A stretch of 64,000 nucleotides of DNA from the NCBI RefSeq assembly GCF_003609775.1, contig NZ_AP018050.1:930001-994000 (forward strand), given 5' to 3'. The notes below the pieces were generated by a model that searched no databases, had not been told where the DNA came from, and saw only the letters and a list, made by a program, of their open reading frames with translations. The translations under genes and the position numbers were made by a program. This document shows positions 56,833 to 64,000 of the stretch, one piece after another; within the stretch, counting starts at the first letter, position 1; the number at the start of each line of letters is the position of its first letter. Source of the stretch: Prevotella melaninogenica (GTDB lineage Bacteria > Bacteroidota > Bacteroidia > Bacteroidales > Bacteroidaceae).

Positions 56833-57765
56833 TTACTGCTTCTGCAAGAAACGGTCAACTTCAATAGCTGCCATTGCACCTGTACCAGCTGCTACGACAC
56901 CCTGACGATAGGTTGGGTCTGCCACGTCACCCGCAGCAAAAACACCCTCAATATTGGTTGCTGTAGACTTTGGCTTTGTGATGATGAAGCCGTGATCGTC
57001 CATCTCTAACTGACCTTTGAAGAGGTCGGTGTTAGGAGTGTGACCAATAGCCAAGAAGAAACCATCGATGTTGATATCGAATTTCTCCTCGTTCTCCTCA
57101 CCCTTGAAGCGTACCAAATGTGCTCCCTCTACACCATCTTCACCAAAGAGACCGAGTGTATTGGTGTTATAAAGAATCTCAATATTCTCCTTCTCGGTCA
57201 CACGCTTACGCATAATCTCTGCCGCACGCAACTGAGGTTTACGTACAATCATATAAACCTTCTTTGCCAAACCAGAGAGATACATAGCCTCCTCGCAAGC
57301 AGTGTCACCACCACCAACAACGGCTACGGTGCGCTTACGATAGAAGAAACCGTCGCAAGTAGCACATGCACTCACACCCTGACCACGGTATTTCTCCTCA
57401 TCAGGCAAGCCCAAGTACTTTGCACTTGCACCTGTTGCGATGATTACTGTTTCAGCTTCAATCTGGTTGCCACGCTCATCTTCGAGGTGGAAAGGACGAC
57501 TACTGAGGTCTGCCTTTACGATAGAACCATCACGAAGATCGGCACCATAGAGCTTAGCCTGCTCACGCATCTCTGACATCAGTTGGTTTGCATCAATTCC
57601 TTCGTGGAAGCCTGGGAAGTTTTCTACAATGGTTGTGGTAGTCAACTGACCACCAGGTTGTAGACCAGAATAGAGTACTGGCTGGAGATTAGCACGTCCA
57701 GCATAAATCGCAGCAGTGTAACCTGCAGGGCCGCTACCAATTATAAGGGTTTTTACTTTTTCCAT
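56833..57765 (-). CDS. trxB: Thioredoxin-disulfide reductase
   Basis: A 310-aa low-molecular-weight thioredoxin reductase that passes electrons from NADPH through FAD to thioredoxin. FAD-binding GSGPAGYTAAIYAGRA (residues 10-25), redox pair C134/C137 in CATCDG, NADPH-binding GGGDTACEEA, and the C-terminal GVFAAGDVADPTYRQ are all present. Full length, no anomaly. Confidence 0.97.
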   Translation of the reverse strand: MEKVKTLIIGSGPAGYTAAIYAGRANLQPVLYSGLQPGGQLTTTTIVENFPGFHEGIDANQLMSEMREQAKLYGADLRDGSIVKADLSSRPFHLEDERGNQIEAETVIIATGASAKYLGLPDEEKYRGQGVSACATCDGFFYRKRTVAVVGGGDTACEEAMYLSGLAKKVYMIVRKPQLRAAEIMRKRVTEKENIEILYNTNTLGLFGEDGVEGAHLVRFKGEENEEKFDINIDGFFLAIGHTPNTDLFKGQLEMDDHGFIITKPKSTATNIEGVFAAGDVADPTYRQGVVAAGTGAMAAIEVDRFLQKQ

Positions 57766-57879
57766 ATCAATATATTGTATGTTGCCCCTTGAATAGGACT
57801 TAACTCCTAAGTGGGGGCTTGATTAATATTTTTATACTTATTACAGAACAAACATTGTGCCAAAGAGTCGTGCTCGTTA

Positions 57880-58500
57880 TTATTCCATTGGGAATAAGCC
57901 AAAGAGTCGGTCATCAATCATATCTGTGACACGTTTGAAGTCTTGTGGGTTGTCTTGGAAGTCTGTTGTGTCACCATCGACAATCATCAGATGTCCTTTG
58001 TAGGTCTTAATCCATTCCTCATAACGCTCGTTGAGGCCACGAAGATAGTCTATACGCATTGTCTGTTCGTAGTCACGGCCACGCTGTTGGATGTGATCGA
58101 TGAGTCGAGGGATAGAACAACGGATGTAAATCATCAAGTCTGGCAGCTTTACCAATGAGAGCATCAAGTCGAAGAGGTCGGTGTAATTATTAAAATCACG
58201 CTCTGACATTAATCCCATATCATAGAGGTTCGGTGCAAAGATACGTGCATCCTCGAAGATAGTACGGTCTTGGATAATCGTGTCCTTTGATTGTGAAATC
58301 TCTACAACATCGCGAAAACGCTTGTTGAGGAAGTAAATCTGCAGATTGAACGACCAACGAGTCATGTCAGCATAGTAGTCTTCCAAATACGGGTTGTTGT
58401 CAACTGGCTCGAAATGAGCTTTCCATCCGTAACGTTTCGCGAGCATCTTGGTGAGTGTAGTCTTACCAGCTCCAATATTTCCAGCGATTGCTATATGCAT
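57880..58500 (-). CDS. Deoxynucleoside kinase, paralogue 1
   Basis: A 206-aa deoxyadenosine/deoxyguanosine kinase-type enzyme that salvages deoxynucleosides. P-loop GNIGAGKTT (residues 7-15), the FEPVDNNPYLEDYY substrate loop, QDRTIFEDARIF (DR motif) and the lid RGRDYEQTMRIDYL. I use the ATG at 58500, matching paralogue 2 (both MHIAIAGNIG); earlier codons (to 58536) add foreign residues. A tandem relative lies 167 nt upstream. Confidence 0.93.
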   Translation of the reverse strand: MHIAIAGNIGAGKTTLTKMLAKRYGWKAHFEPVDNNPYLEDYYADMTRWSFNLQIYFLNKRFRDVVEISQSKDTIIQDRTIFEDARIFAPNLYDMGLMSERDFNNYTDLFDLMLSLVKLPDLMIYIRCSIPRLIDHIQQRGRDYEQTMRIDYLRGLNERYEEWIKTYKGHLMIVDGDTTDFQDNPQDFKRVTDMIDDRLFGLFPME

Positions 58501-58667
58501 AATATGTGTGTATCTAATTGCCCACCTCACGCCCACCTCTTATCGTAGGTGTGGTTAGCGTCGGTGCTGAGGGCATGTGATTTCTTGTTAGTTTGTTTAT
58601 GTTAATTCCCTTTCAGTACTTTAAGTGCCTGCTTTTTGAGCAAGGAAGGGATTCCTTTGTGAGTATC

Positions 58668-59282
58668 TTAGAACAATCCGAAGAGCTCTCTGTCAATCTT
58701 GTCAGTAATGAAACCAAAGTCTTTCGGGCGATGTTGATAATCGAGGTTGTCGACATCAATCGTCAGAACACGCCCTTTATACTTCTCTTTGATAAACTCT
58801 TCATAGCGTTTGTTGAGGTTCTCAAGATAATCCAAAGGCATCTTTTGCTCATACTCTCGTCCACGTTTCTCAATGTTAGAAACAAGGTGACTGACTGAAG
58901 CACGAAGATAAATCATTAGGTCGGGGAAGCGAACAGCATCCGTCATGTCTTCGAATAACTCCATATAGGTTTCATAGTCGCGGTCGTCAAGATTACCCAT
59001 AGCATAGTTGTTCTCCGTAAAAACGTAGACTCCTTCGTAGATAGAGCGGTCTTGTACTACTGACTCATCGTTCCGACTTATCTCAAGTAGGTCTTTGAAA
59101 CGCTCTTTTAAGAAGAACACTTCCATTGGGAACGACCAACGCTTTATGTCTTTGTAATAGTCCTCCAAGTAGGGGTTGTAGTCTACTGACTCAAACCTTG
59201 GCTTCCAACCATAGCGTTTGGCAAGCATCGTTGTGAGTGTTGTCTTACCGCTACCTATATTTCCTGCAATTGCAATGTGCAT
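58668..59282 (-). CDS. Deoxynucleoside kinase, paralogue 2
   Basis: A 204-aa deoxynucleoside kinase similar over its full length to the gene at 57880-58500. P-loop GNIGSGKTT, FESVDYNPYLEDYY, QDRSIYEGVYVF (DR motif) and RGREYEQKMPLDYL. In Lactobacillus two such tandem paralogues form a dAK/dGK heterodimer; the same is possible here. An inverted repeat (59301-59341, 11-bp stem) lies between it and the phosphatase gene upstream. Confidence 0.93.
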   Translation of the reverse strand: MHIAIAGNIGSGKTTLTTMLAKRYGWKPRFESVDYNPYLEDYYKDIKRWSFPMEVFFLKERFKDLLEISRNDESVVQDRSIYEGVYVFTENNYAMGNLDDRDYETYMELFEDMTDAVRFPDLMIYLRASVSHLVSNIEKRGREYEQKMPLDYLENLNKRYEEFIKEKYKGRVLTIDVDNLDYQHRPKDFGFITDKIDRELFGLF

Positions 59283-59363
59283 AACATCGTGTCCACATGT
59301 ACATCTCTGGCTTTCTCTTTGATGGACAATGCCAGAGATGTCAGTGGAGAATATTGTTTATAT

Positions 59364-60833
59364 TTAGAATTGATTTCTTGCCTTACCTACACAACCATTT
59401 GGCATTTGGATATGTAACATCGCGCATACTGTTGGTGCGATATCTACGATATGTGTCTCCATATTGCTTGCACCATGCTTCACGTTCCAACCAAAGAGTA
59501 GGAAAGGAATGTGTGTGTCGTATGGGAATGGCTGTCCATGTTGTGTTCCACGGAAGTCAGGTCTGTCCTTACCACCAAAGAACTGTGGGCGTGTAACAAT
59601 GCCAATCTCACCTGAACGGCCACGGAAATAACCATTCTGCATACGCTCTTTGAGCCATTCTGGCATAGTTGTCTCGCTCACCTTCTCCTCGTCAAAGACA
59701 TAGAGGAACTGTGGATCTTTCTTCAACCACTCTACAGACTCATCTATAATCTCTTGCTTTTTCTTACCAGCAGCTTCGATAATTGAGTCGTTGAGGTAGA
59801 ATTGGTAGTTGTCTTCACCCATTACAGGACTGATACCAAACTTTCCTTGCAGATAGGTATTGAGGTCTTTAACAGTCTGTTTATAATCCCATCCGCCTGC
59901 TGGAATGCGGTGCTCACGCATGTAGTTATAGTTGTGAGCAGCACCATGGTCGGCAGTAAGAAAGAGCAAATAATTGCCTTCACCCACCTCTTTATCAAGC
60001 ACCTTAAGGAACCATGCCAAGTCTTTGTCTAACTGCATATAAACTTCGTGATTCTCTTTTCCACGTGTAGAGAATCTATGTCCGATGATATCTGTTGATG
60101 AGATACTCACAGTAAGCATATCTGTTTCTTTCCCTTTACCGAGTTTCTCATTCTTCAAAGCTGCCTCAGCCATCTTGAAAGTCATAGTAACACCCTGTGG
60201 AGAACCCTTGATATCAAAGTTAGGGTCTGTGTGATTCTTTGCATTAAAGTCCTCAACCCACTGTGGAAGTTTATCCATGTAGAAGGTAGAAGATACAAAG
60301 CGACCTGCTGAAGTGTCCCACCAGTAAGCGGCATCGGCTGCATGACCAGCAGGAAGGATAGATGCACGGTCTTTCAATGCGACACCAATCACCTTTGAAC
60401 GGAAGTCTGTTGCAACTTGAAGCTCGTCGCCAATGGTGGATGTAAGCATACGGCGAGGGCTCATCTGACCTTCTTTACTATCAGAACCAACACTCTTCAC
60501 GGTATTATCTTCGCAGCAATAAACACTCTTATCGTCTTGATAGAAAGAGTTGCCAGCAATGCCAGTGAAGGCAGGAATAGAACCCGTATAAACAGAACTA
60601 TGTCCGATAGCAGTCACTGTTGGTGCATAGTTGATGTGTGTATTCTCAAACGAGAAACCTTGGTTGAGTAATCTTTTCAAACCATCATTACCATATTCAT
60701 TGTAATAGTAGTAGAAATAATCCCAACGCATTTGGTCGACAACAAGACCAACAACCAACTTTGGTCGTTGTATCTGCGCATTTGCTGCTGCTGCAATCAG
60801 CAATCCAGCTACAAGAAAAAGCAGTTTTCTCAT
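59364..60833 (-). CDS. PafA-like alkaline phosphatase, secreted
   Basis: A 489-aa alkaline phosphatase superfamily member with signal peptide MRKLLFLVAGLLIAAAANA. Metal Asp in VVDQMRWDYF (D33), the nucleophile region APTVTAIGHSSVYTG (Thr72/Thr74), N95 in GNSFY, the K154-x-R156 pair in VALKDRASILPAGHAAD, SSTDIIGHRF and TADHGAAHNY, and a final His in RGTQHGQP. These match PafA, a phosphate-insensitive monoesterase of Bacteroidota. It is a fourth phosphate-related gene, although far from the cluster at 20-23.5 kb. Promoter element TAAGTTTG at 60861-60868. Confidence 0.93.
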   Translation of the reverse strand: MRKLLFLVAGLLIAAAANAQIQRPKLVVGLVVDQMRWDYFYYYYNEYGNDGLKRLLNQGFSFENTHINYAPTVTAIGHSSVYTGSIPAFTGIAGNSFYQDDKSVYCCEDNTVKSVGSDSKEGQMSPRRMLTSTIGDELQVATDFRSKVIGVALKDRASILPAGHAADAAYWWDTSAGRFVSSTFYMDKLPQWVEDFNAKNHTDPNFDIKGSPQGVTMTFKMAEAALKNEKLGKGKETDMLTVSISSTDIIGHRFSTRGKENHEVYMQLDKDLAWFLKVLDKEVGEGNYLLFLTADHGAAHNYNYMREHRIPAGGWDYKQTVKDLNTYLQGKFGISPVMGEDNYQFYLNDSIIEAAGKKKQEIIDESVEWLKKDPQFLYVFDEEKVSETTMPEWLKERMQNGYFRGRSGEIGIVTRPQFFGGKDRPDFRGTQHGQPFPYDTHIPFLLFGWNVKHGASNMETHIVDIAPTVCAMLHIQMPNGCVGKARNQF

Positions 60834-60860
60834 TTTAGGTCATGTGTTTAAATTATCTTG

Positions 60861-60868
60861 CAAACTTA
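60861..60868 (-). promoter_or_regulatory. -7 promoter element of the PafA-like gene
   Basis: Reverse-strand TAAGTTTG, 28 nt upstream of the start. Confidence 0.5.
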
Positions 60869-60901
60869 CAATATTTTTTTTAATTTCTCGACTTTTTTGT
60901 C

Positions 60902-60909
60902 TACTTTTG
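60902..60909 (+). promoter_or_regulatory. -7 promoter element of the response regulator gene
   Basis: TACTTTTG, 37 nt upstream of the ATG at 60946. It is divergent from the phosphatase promoter. Confidence 0.5.
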
Positions 60910-60945
60910 CACTTGTCGAAATGATATTAAATACAAACAAGAAAC

Positions 60946-61590
60946 ATGAAGAATATCATCATTGCAGATAATCAGGATATCACACGGGCTGGAATGGCTT
61001 ATGTGGTTTCTAAAAGGGAGAATATATCTTGTCAGGTGGCAGGCAATAAGTCTGAATTGATACTCCTCTTAAACGATTGTCCTGAAGCGGTTGTGATATT
61101 AGATTATACCTTGTTTGATATTTTTAGTGAGTCGGATCTTCTAAATATTGGCCAGCGTTTCCCGCTTGCACATCTTATATTATGGAGTGAGGAGTTGAGT
61201 GTCGACTTCATTCGCAATCTTGTTAATGCAAGTAATCGGATTAGTGTGCTTATGAAGGACGCCAAGATGTCTGAAATAGAACAATGTCTTGACTATGTGC
61301 TACAAGGTCAACGTTTTCTTTGTCAACATGCAACAAACATGATTTTAGCCCCTACTGCCTCAGTTGATAAGGAGACTGCGGTATTGACGAAAACAGAAAC
61401 TGAGATTCTTAAGGAGATTGCTTTGGGTATTACGACACGTGAGATTGCAGAGAAACGTTTTTCTTCTTTCCATACGGTTAACACACATAGAAAGAATATC
61501 TTTCGTAAGTTAGGTGTGAATAATGTTCATGAAGCTATCCGCTATGCGATGCGTTCGGGATTAGTAGATGCTGCAGAATATTATATTTAA
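60946..61590 (+). CDS. LuxR/NarL-type response regulator
   Basis: A 214-aa regulator. The receiver domain spans 1-120, with acidic residues D8/D11, the phospho-acceptor D53 (VVILDYTLFD) and the late Lys in VLMKDAK. The LuxR-type HTH spans about 145-210 (LTKTETEILKEIALGITTREIAEKRFSSFHTVNTHRKNIFRKL). No histidine kinase gene is adjacent, so it is an orphan in this window. It is divergent from the PafA-like gene, which it might control; this is only positional inference. Confidence 0.93.
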   Translation: MKNIIIADNQDITRAGMAYVVSKRENISCQVAGNKSELILLLNDCPEAVVILDYTLFDIFSESDLLNIGQRFPLAHLILWSEELSVDFIRNLVNASNRISVLMKDAKMSEIEQCLDYVLQGQRFLCQHATNMILAPTASVDKETAVLTKTETEILKEIALGITTREIAEKRFSSFHTVNTHRKNIFRKLGVNNVHEAIRYAMRSGLVDAAEYYI

Positions 61591-61735
61591 GGTTTGTCTT
61601 GTTATTTCTTTATTATTTCTGCACTTACTTTTTTGATTTGGTAGAGAAATGATAAGGCTTGTTGGGTGTGAAATATCTTTACATTTTAAGGCTATAATTT
61701 ACTCTAATTTCCCTCGAAAAACACCTTATTCTGAA

Positions 61736-61886
61736 GCTCTTGTAACTGTTTTATTGTCAAATAGTTAGAAAGGTGTAAATTAAAAGGTGCTTAGTTGGAC
61801 TTCAAAAGGGCGTTAGTTAGACCTCAAAAGGGCATCTTTTACAAGCCAATTAGGCGTCTTTTCGAATCCAATTAAGCATCTATTGA
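61736..61886 (-). repeat. 22-nt periodic intergenic array, family 2, locus C
   Basis: Reverse-strand units GATGCTTAATTGGATTCGAA, GACGCCTAATTGGCTTGTAA, GATGCCCTTTTGAGGTCTAA and AACGCCCTTTTGAAGTCCAA, 22 nt apart. Closest to locus B. The rest of 61591-61990 shows no gene. Confidence 0.85.
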
Positions 61887-61992
61887 TTTTTAAGCAGTGA
61901 TTTTTTTATTACAATGCAGGTTAAGGGGATAGTTTGCTTAAAGCTATCTTATAATATTGTAGACTGCTTTCAATGTAGAATGATGACCATAG

Positions 61993-62039
61993 AAAGAGCC
62001 ATATCAAACGCTGTTAGCGTGAATTGATACGGCTCTTTT
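61993..62039 (-). terminator. Terminator of the OPT transporter gene
   Basis: Stem AAAGAGCC/GGCTCTTT plus TATCAA/TTGATA with one mismatch and an inner ACGC/GCGT, 30 nt after the stop. Confidence 0.88.
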
Positions 62040-62067
62040 AGTATGTGTTATGACCGAAAGAACAATT

Positions 62068-64000
62068 TTAGTCTTGGTCTGCTAACTCCTTCTTACTAAG
62101 CTTGGTTGCAAGAATGAAGTAAAGAATCAATGCAGCATAAGCTACGAGAGCGAGAAGTTCAGAGAGATGATTCTCCCACCAAGATGAGTAATCGAACTCG
62201 ATACCACCAAACTTCAGTAGGGCTGAAACGACACCCATCAGCGCACCACCAGCTATGAAGCCTGATGCCAAGAGCGTTCCCTTATCGCCACGTGCTTTAT
62301 TTACAGCTTCGTTCTTAGAACGAGTGGTTACATACCAGTTTACGGCTCCACCGACCAAGAGAGGAATATTCAACTCCAAAGGAATGAACATACCCAATGC
62401 GAAAGCCAATGCAGGAACCTTGCAACGGTCGAGAACGAGTGCAATAACAGCACCGATGCCATAGAGAACCCAAGGTGCACCCTGTCCACTCATCAATGGT
62501 TTAATAACAGCTGCCATTGCATTGGCTTGTGGAGCAGCTAACTTGCCAGAGTTGAAGCCGTAGGTCTTATCCAAAACAATCATCACACCCGCAACAGTAG
62601 CTGCAGAGATAATCGTACCGAGGAACTTCCATGTTTCCTGCTTCTTAGGAGTTGTACCGAGCCAATAGCCAATCTTCAAGTCGGTAATGAACGAACCAGC
62701 CATTGAAAGGGCTGTACATACAACGCCACCCATCAAAAGAGCTGCCAACATACCAGCGTTACCCTTCAAACCTACAGCTACCATCACGACAGAAGCAAGG
62801 ATGAGAGTCATCAATGTCATACCTGATACTGGGTTGCTTCCTACAATCGCAATGGCGTTAGCAGCAACTGTAGTGAAGAGGAAGGCAATAATGGCAACGA
62901 GGAGAATACCCACAACTGCATGCAACAAGTTGAAGTCCATCACACCAAAATAGAAGAATAAGAAGGTGATGAGGAGGGTAGCAATACTTCCAAAAGCAAT
63001 AATCTTAAAGGAAATATCACGTTGTGTACGGAGAATTTCTTCCTGTCCACTACCTTTACCTTTCATTTCGCGAGCTGCTAATCCAACAGCACTTTTGATG
63101 ATACCCCATGACTTCACGATACCGATGATACCTGACATTGCGATGCCACCAATACCGATTGAGCGAGCGTATGACTTAAAGATAGCCTCTGGTGCCATCT
63201 GTCCTACGGCTGTTGTGATAGATGGGTCCCATTGGTTCAGTACGGTGTCTGGGAAGATAAGAGCCATTCCCGGTACGATGAGCCACCATACAGTCAGCGA
63301 ACCAACACAAATGATGAAAGCATATTTTAGGCCGATGATATAGCCAAGACCGAGGACTGCAGCACCCGTGTTAATCTTGAAAACGAGTTTTGCCTTGTCT
63401 GCAATCGTTTCGCCAAAGCCAATCATACGGCTGGTTACGTTCTCATTCCACCATCCAAAGGTTGCTATAATAAAGTCGTAGAGTCCACCTACAAGACCAG
63501 CGAGGAGGAGAGGCTTTGCCTGACTTCCACCTTTCTCGCCGCTCACGAGTACCTGTGTGGTAGCCGTTGCTTCAGGGAAAGGATATTTACCATGCTGGTC
63601 CTTAACAAAGTATTTACGGAAAGGAATCAAGAAGAGAATACCCAAGACGCCGCCTAAAGCTGCTGCAATGAAGATGTTGAAGAAGTCAGCTTCTAACTCA
63701 AGCATGTAGATAGCTGGCATTACGAAGATACCTCCTGCTACAATAGCACCTGAGCAGGCACCGATACTTTGGATAATGACATTCTCGCCCAATGCGTTCT
63801 TACGCTTTGTGGCAGATGATACTCCAATTGCGATAATGGCAATCGGGATAGCAGCCTCAAACACCTGTCCAACTTTCAAACCAAGATAAGCTGCGGCAGC
63901 AGAGAAGAGAACTGCCATGAGAATACCCCAAGTGATAGACCATGGGCTTACTTCACGATACGTTTCTTGTGGTGACATGACGGGCTTGTACTCTTCGCCA
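62068..64000 (-). CDS. OPT family oligopeptide transporter (start outside window)
   Basis: Integral membrane transporter of the OPT family, which imports oligopeptides or metal-chelate compounds. At least 12 hydrophobic segments are visible in 636 residues from the ATG at 63978, beginning SPWSITWGILMAVLFSAAAAYLGLKVGQVFEAAIP. The frame stays open from this ATG to the window edge, encoding GEEYKPV just before it, which resembles the usual N-terminus of the family (charged residues then KP). The real start therefore probably lies beyond 64000 and the gene is annotated as partial. A strong terminator follows. Substrate unknown. Confidence 0.92.
   Translation of the reverse strand, partial: GEEYKPVMSPQETYREVSPWSITWGILMAVLFSAAAAYLGLKVGQVFEAAIPIAIIAIGVSSATKRKNALGENVIIQSIGACSGAIVAGGIFVMPAIYMLELEADFFNIFIAAALGGVLGILFLIPFRKYFVKDQHGKYPFPEATATTQVLVSGEKGGSQAKPLLLAGLVGGLYDFIIATFGWWNENVTSRMIGFGETIADKAKLVFKINTGAAVLGLGYIIGLKYAFIICVGSLTVWWLIVPGMALIFPDTVLNQWDPSITTAVGQMAPEAIFKSYARSIGIGGIAMSGIIGIVKSWGIIKSAVGLAAREMKGKGSGQEEILRTQRDISFKIIAFGSIATLLITFLFFYFGVMDFNLLHAVVGILLVAIIAFLFTTVAANAIAIVGSNPVSGMTLMTLILASVVMVAVGLKGNAGMLAALLMGGVVCTALSMAGSFITDLKIGYWLGTTPKKQETWKFLGTIISAATVAGVMIVLDKTYGFNSGKLAAPQANAMAAVIKPLMSGQGAPWVLYGIGAVIALVLDRCKVPALAFALGMFIPLELNIPLLVGGAVNWYVTTRSKNEAVNKARGDKGTLLASGFIAGGALMGVVSALLKFGGIEFDYSSWWENHLSELLALVAYAALILYFILATKLSKKELADQD

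Noticed and set aside
57040..57576. A 178-codon frame on the strand opposite trxB
   Set aside because: It lies wholly inside trxB, which has all its motifs; the frame is a codon-composition shadow.

Overview
The window looks like a chromosome segment from a Bacteroidota of the Prevotella type. The main reasons are the TAnnTTTG promoter elements in front of many genes (some with an upstream TTTG about 20 nt away), the lack of clear Shine-Dalgarno sequences, C-terminal sorting tails of the type IX secretion kind on two surface proteins, many lipobox signals, a type II-C CRISPR system with 47-nt repeats, and families such as EF-G2, GH92, DUF4296, DUF4421, DUF1460, DKNYY and DUF417. The species cannot be fixed from the sequence alone.

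Layout. 0-3.4 kb: hemW (cut by the left edge, with a heptanucleotide repeat inside the coding region) and fusA2/EF-G2. 3.7-13.5 kb: a reverse-strand housekeeping block of ileS, a DksA-like gene, lspA, a DUF4296 lipoprotein, a small protein, an M23 peptidase and a C69 dipeptidase. 14-16.5 kb: a large secreted protein followed by a small acidic protein. 17.5-19.9 kb: a Fur/PerR regulator, a flavin reductase and a small lipoprotein within a nest of related short repeats. 19.9-26.9 kb: phosphate-scavenging genes (histidine phosphatase, porin, PAP2 acid phosphatase) and a 1056-aa propeller/coiled-coil membrane sensor. 27.3-36.1 kb: a DUF417 protein, then a complete type II-C CRISPR-Cas locus: array, cas2, cas1, cas9 and a tracrRNA that I could place precisely. 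36.3-41.6 kb: a PepSY protein and a leucine-rich-repeat surface protein flanked by direct and inverted repeats (accessory DNA). 41.7-47.2 kb: a secreted protein, a GH92 mannosidase split by a frameshift, a lipoprotein, and a BlaI/BlaR-type pair with its operator visible in the promoter. 47.8-64 kb: a candidate structured RNA, carbonic anhydrase, DKNYY protein, ABC-F ATPase, YsxC, a Gfo/Idh/MocA oxidoreductase with DUF4421 and DUF1460 genes, MsrB-MsrA fusion, TrxB, two deoxynucleoside kinases, a PafA-like phosphatase, a LuxR-type response regulator and an OPT transporter that runs off the right edge.

How parts work together. In the CRISPR locus every repeat carries a Bacteroidota-type promoter, so each spacer can be transcribed on its own. 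The tracrRNA pairs over 20 nt with the 5' part of the repeat, and it lies antisense to the predicted cas9 leader. The two oldest repeats decay in a pattern that fits this promoter-in-repeat arrangement.

The most unexpected pattern is outside the genes. Each of the seven places where two protein-coding genes converge tail to tail contains one degenerate tandem array with a 22-nt period, drawn from one of two sequence families. An eighth array sits just past the terminator of DUF417. A second candidate for new biology is an orphan promoter followed by four consecutive hairpins at 47.85-48.0 kb, with no downstream gene on that strand.
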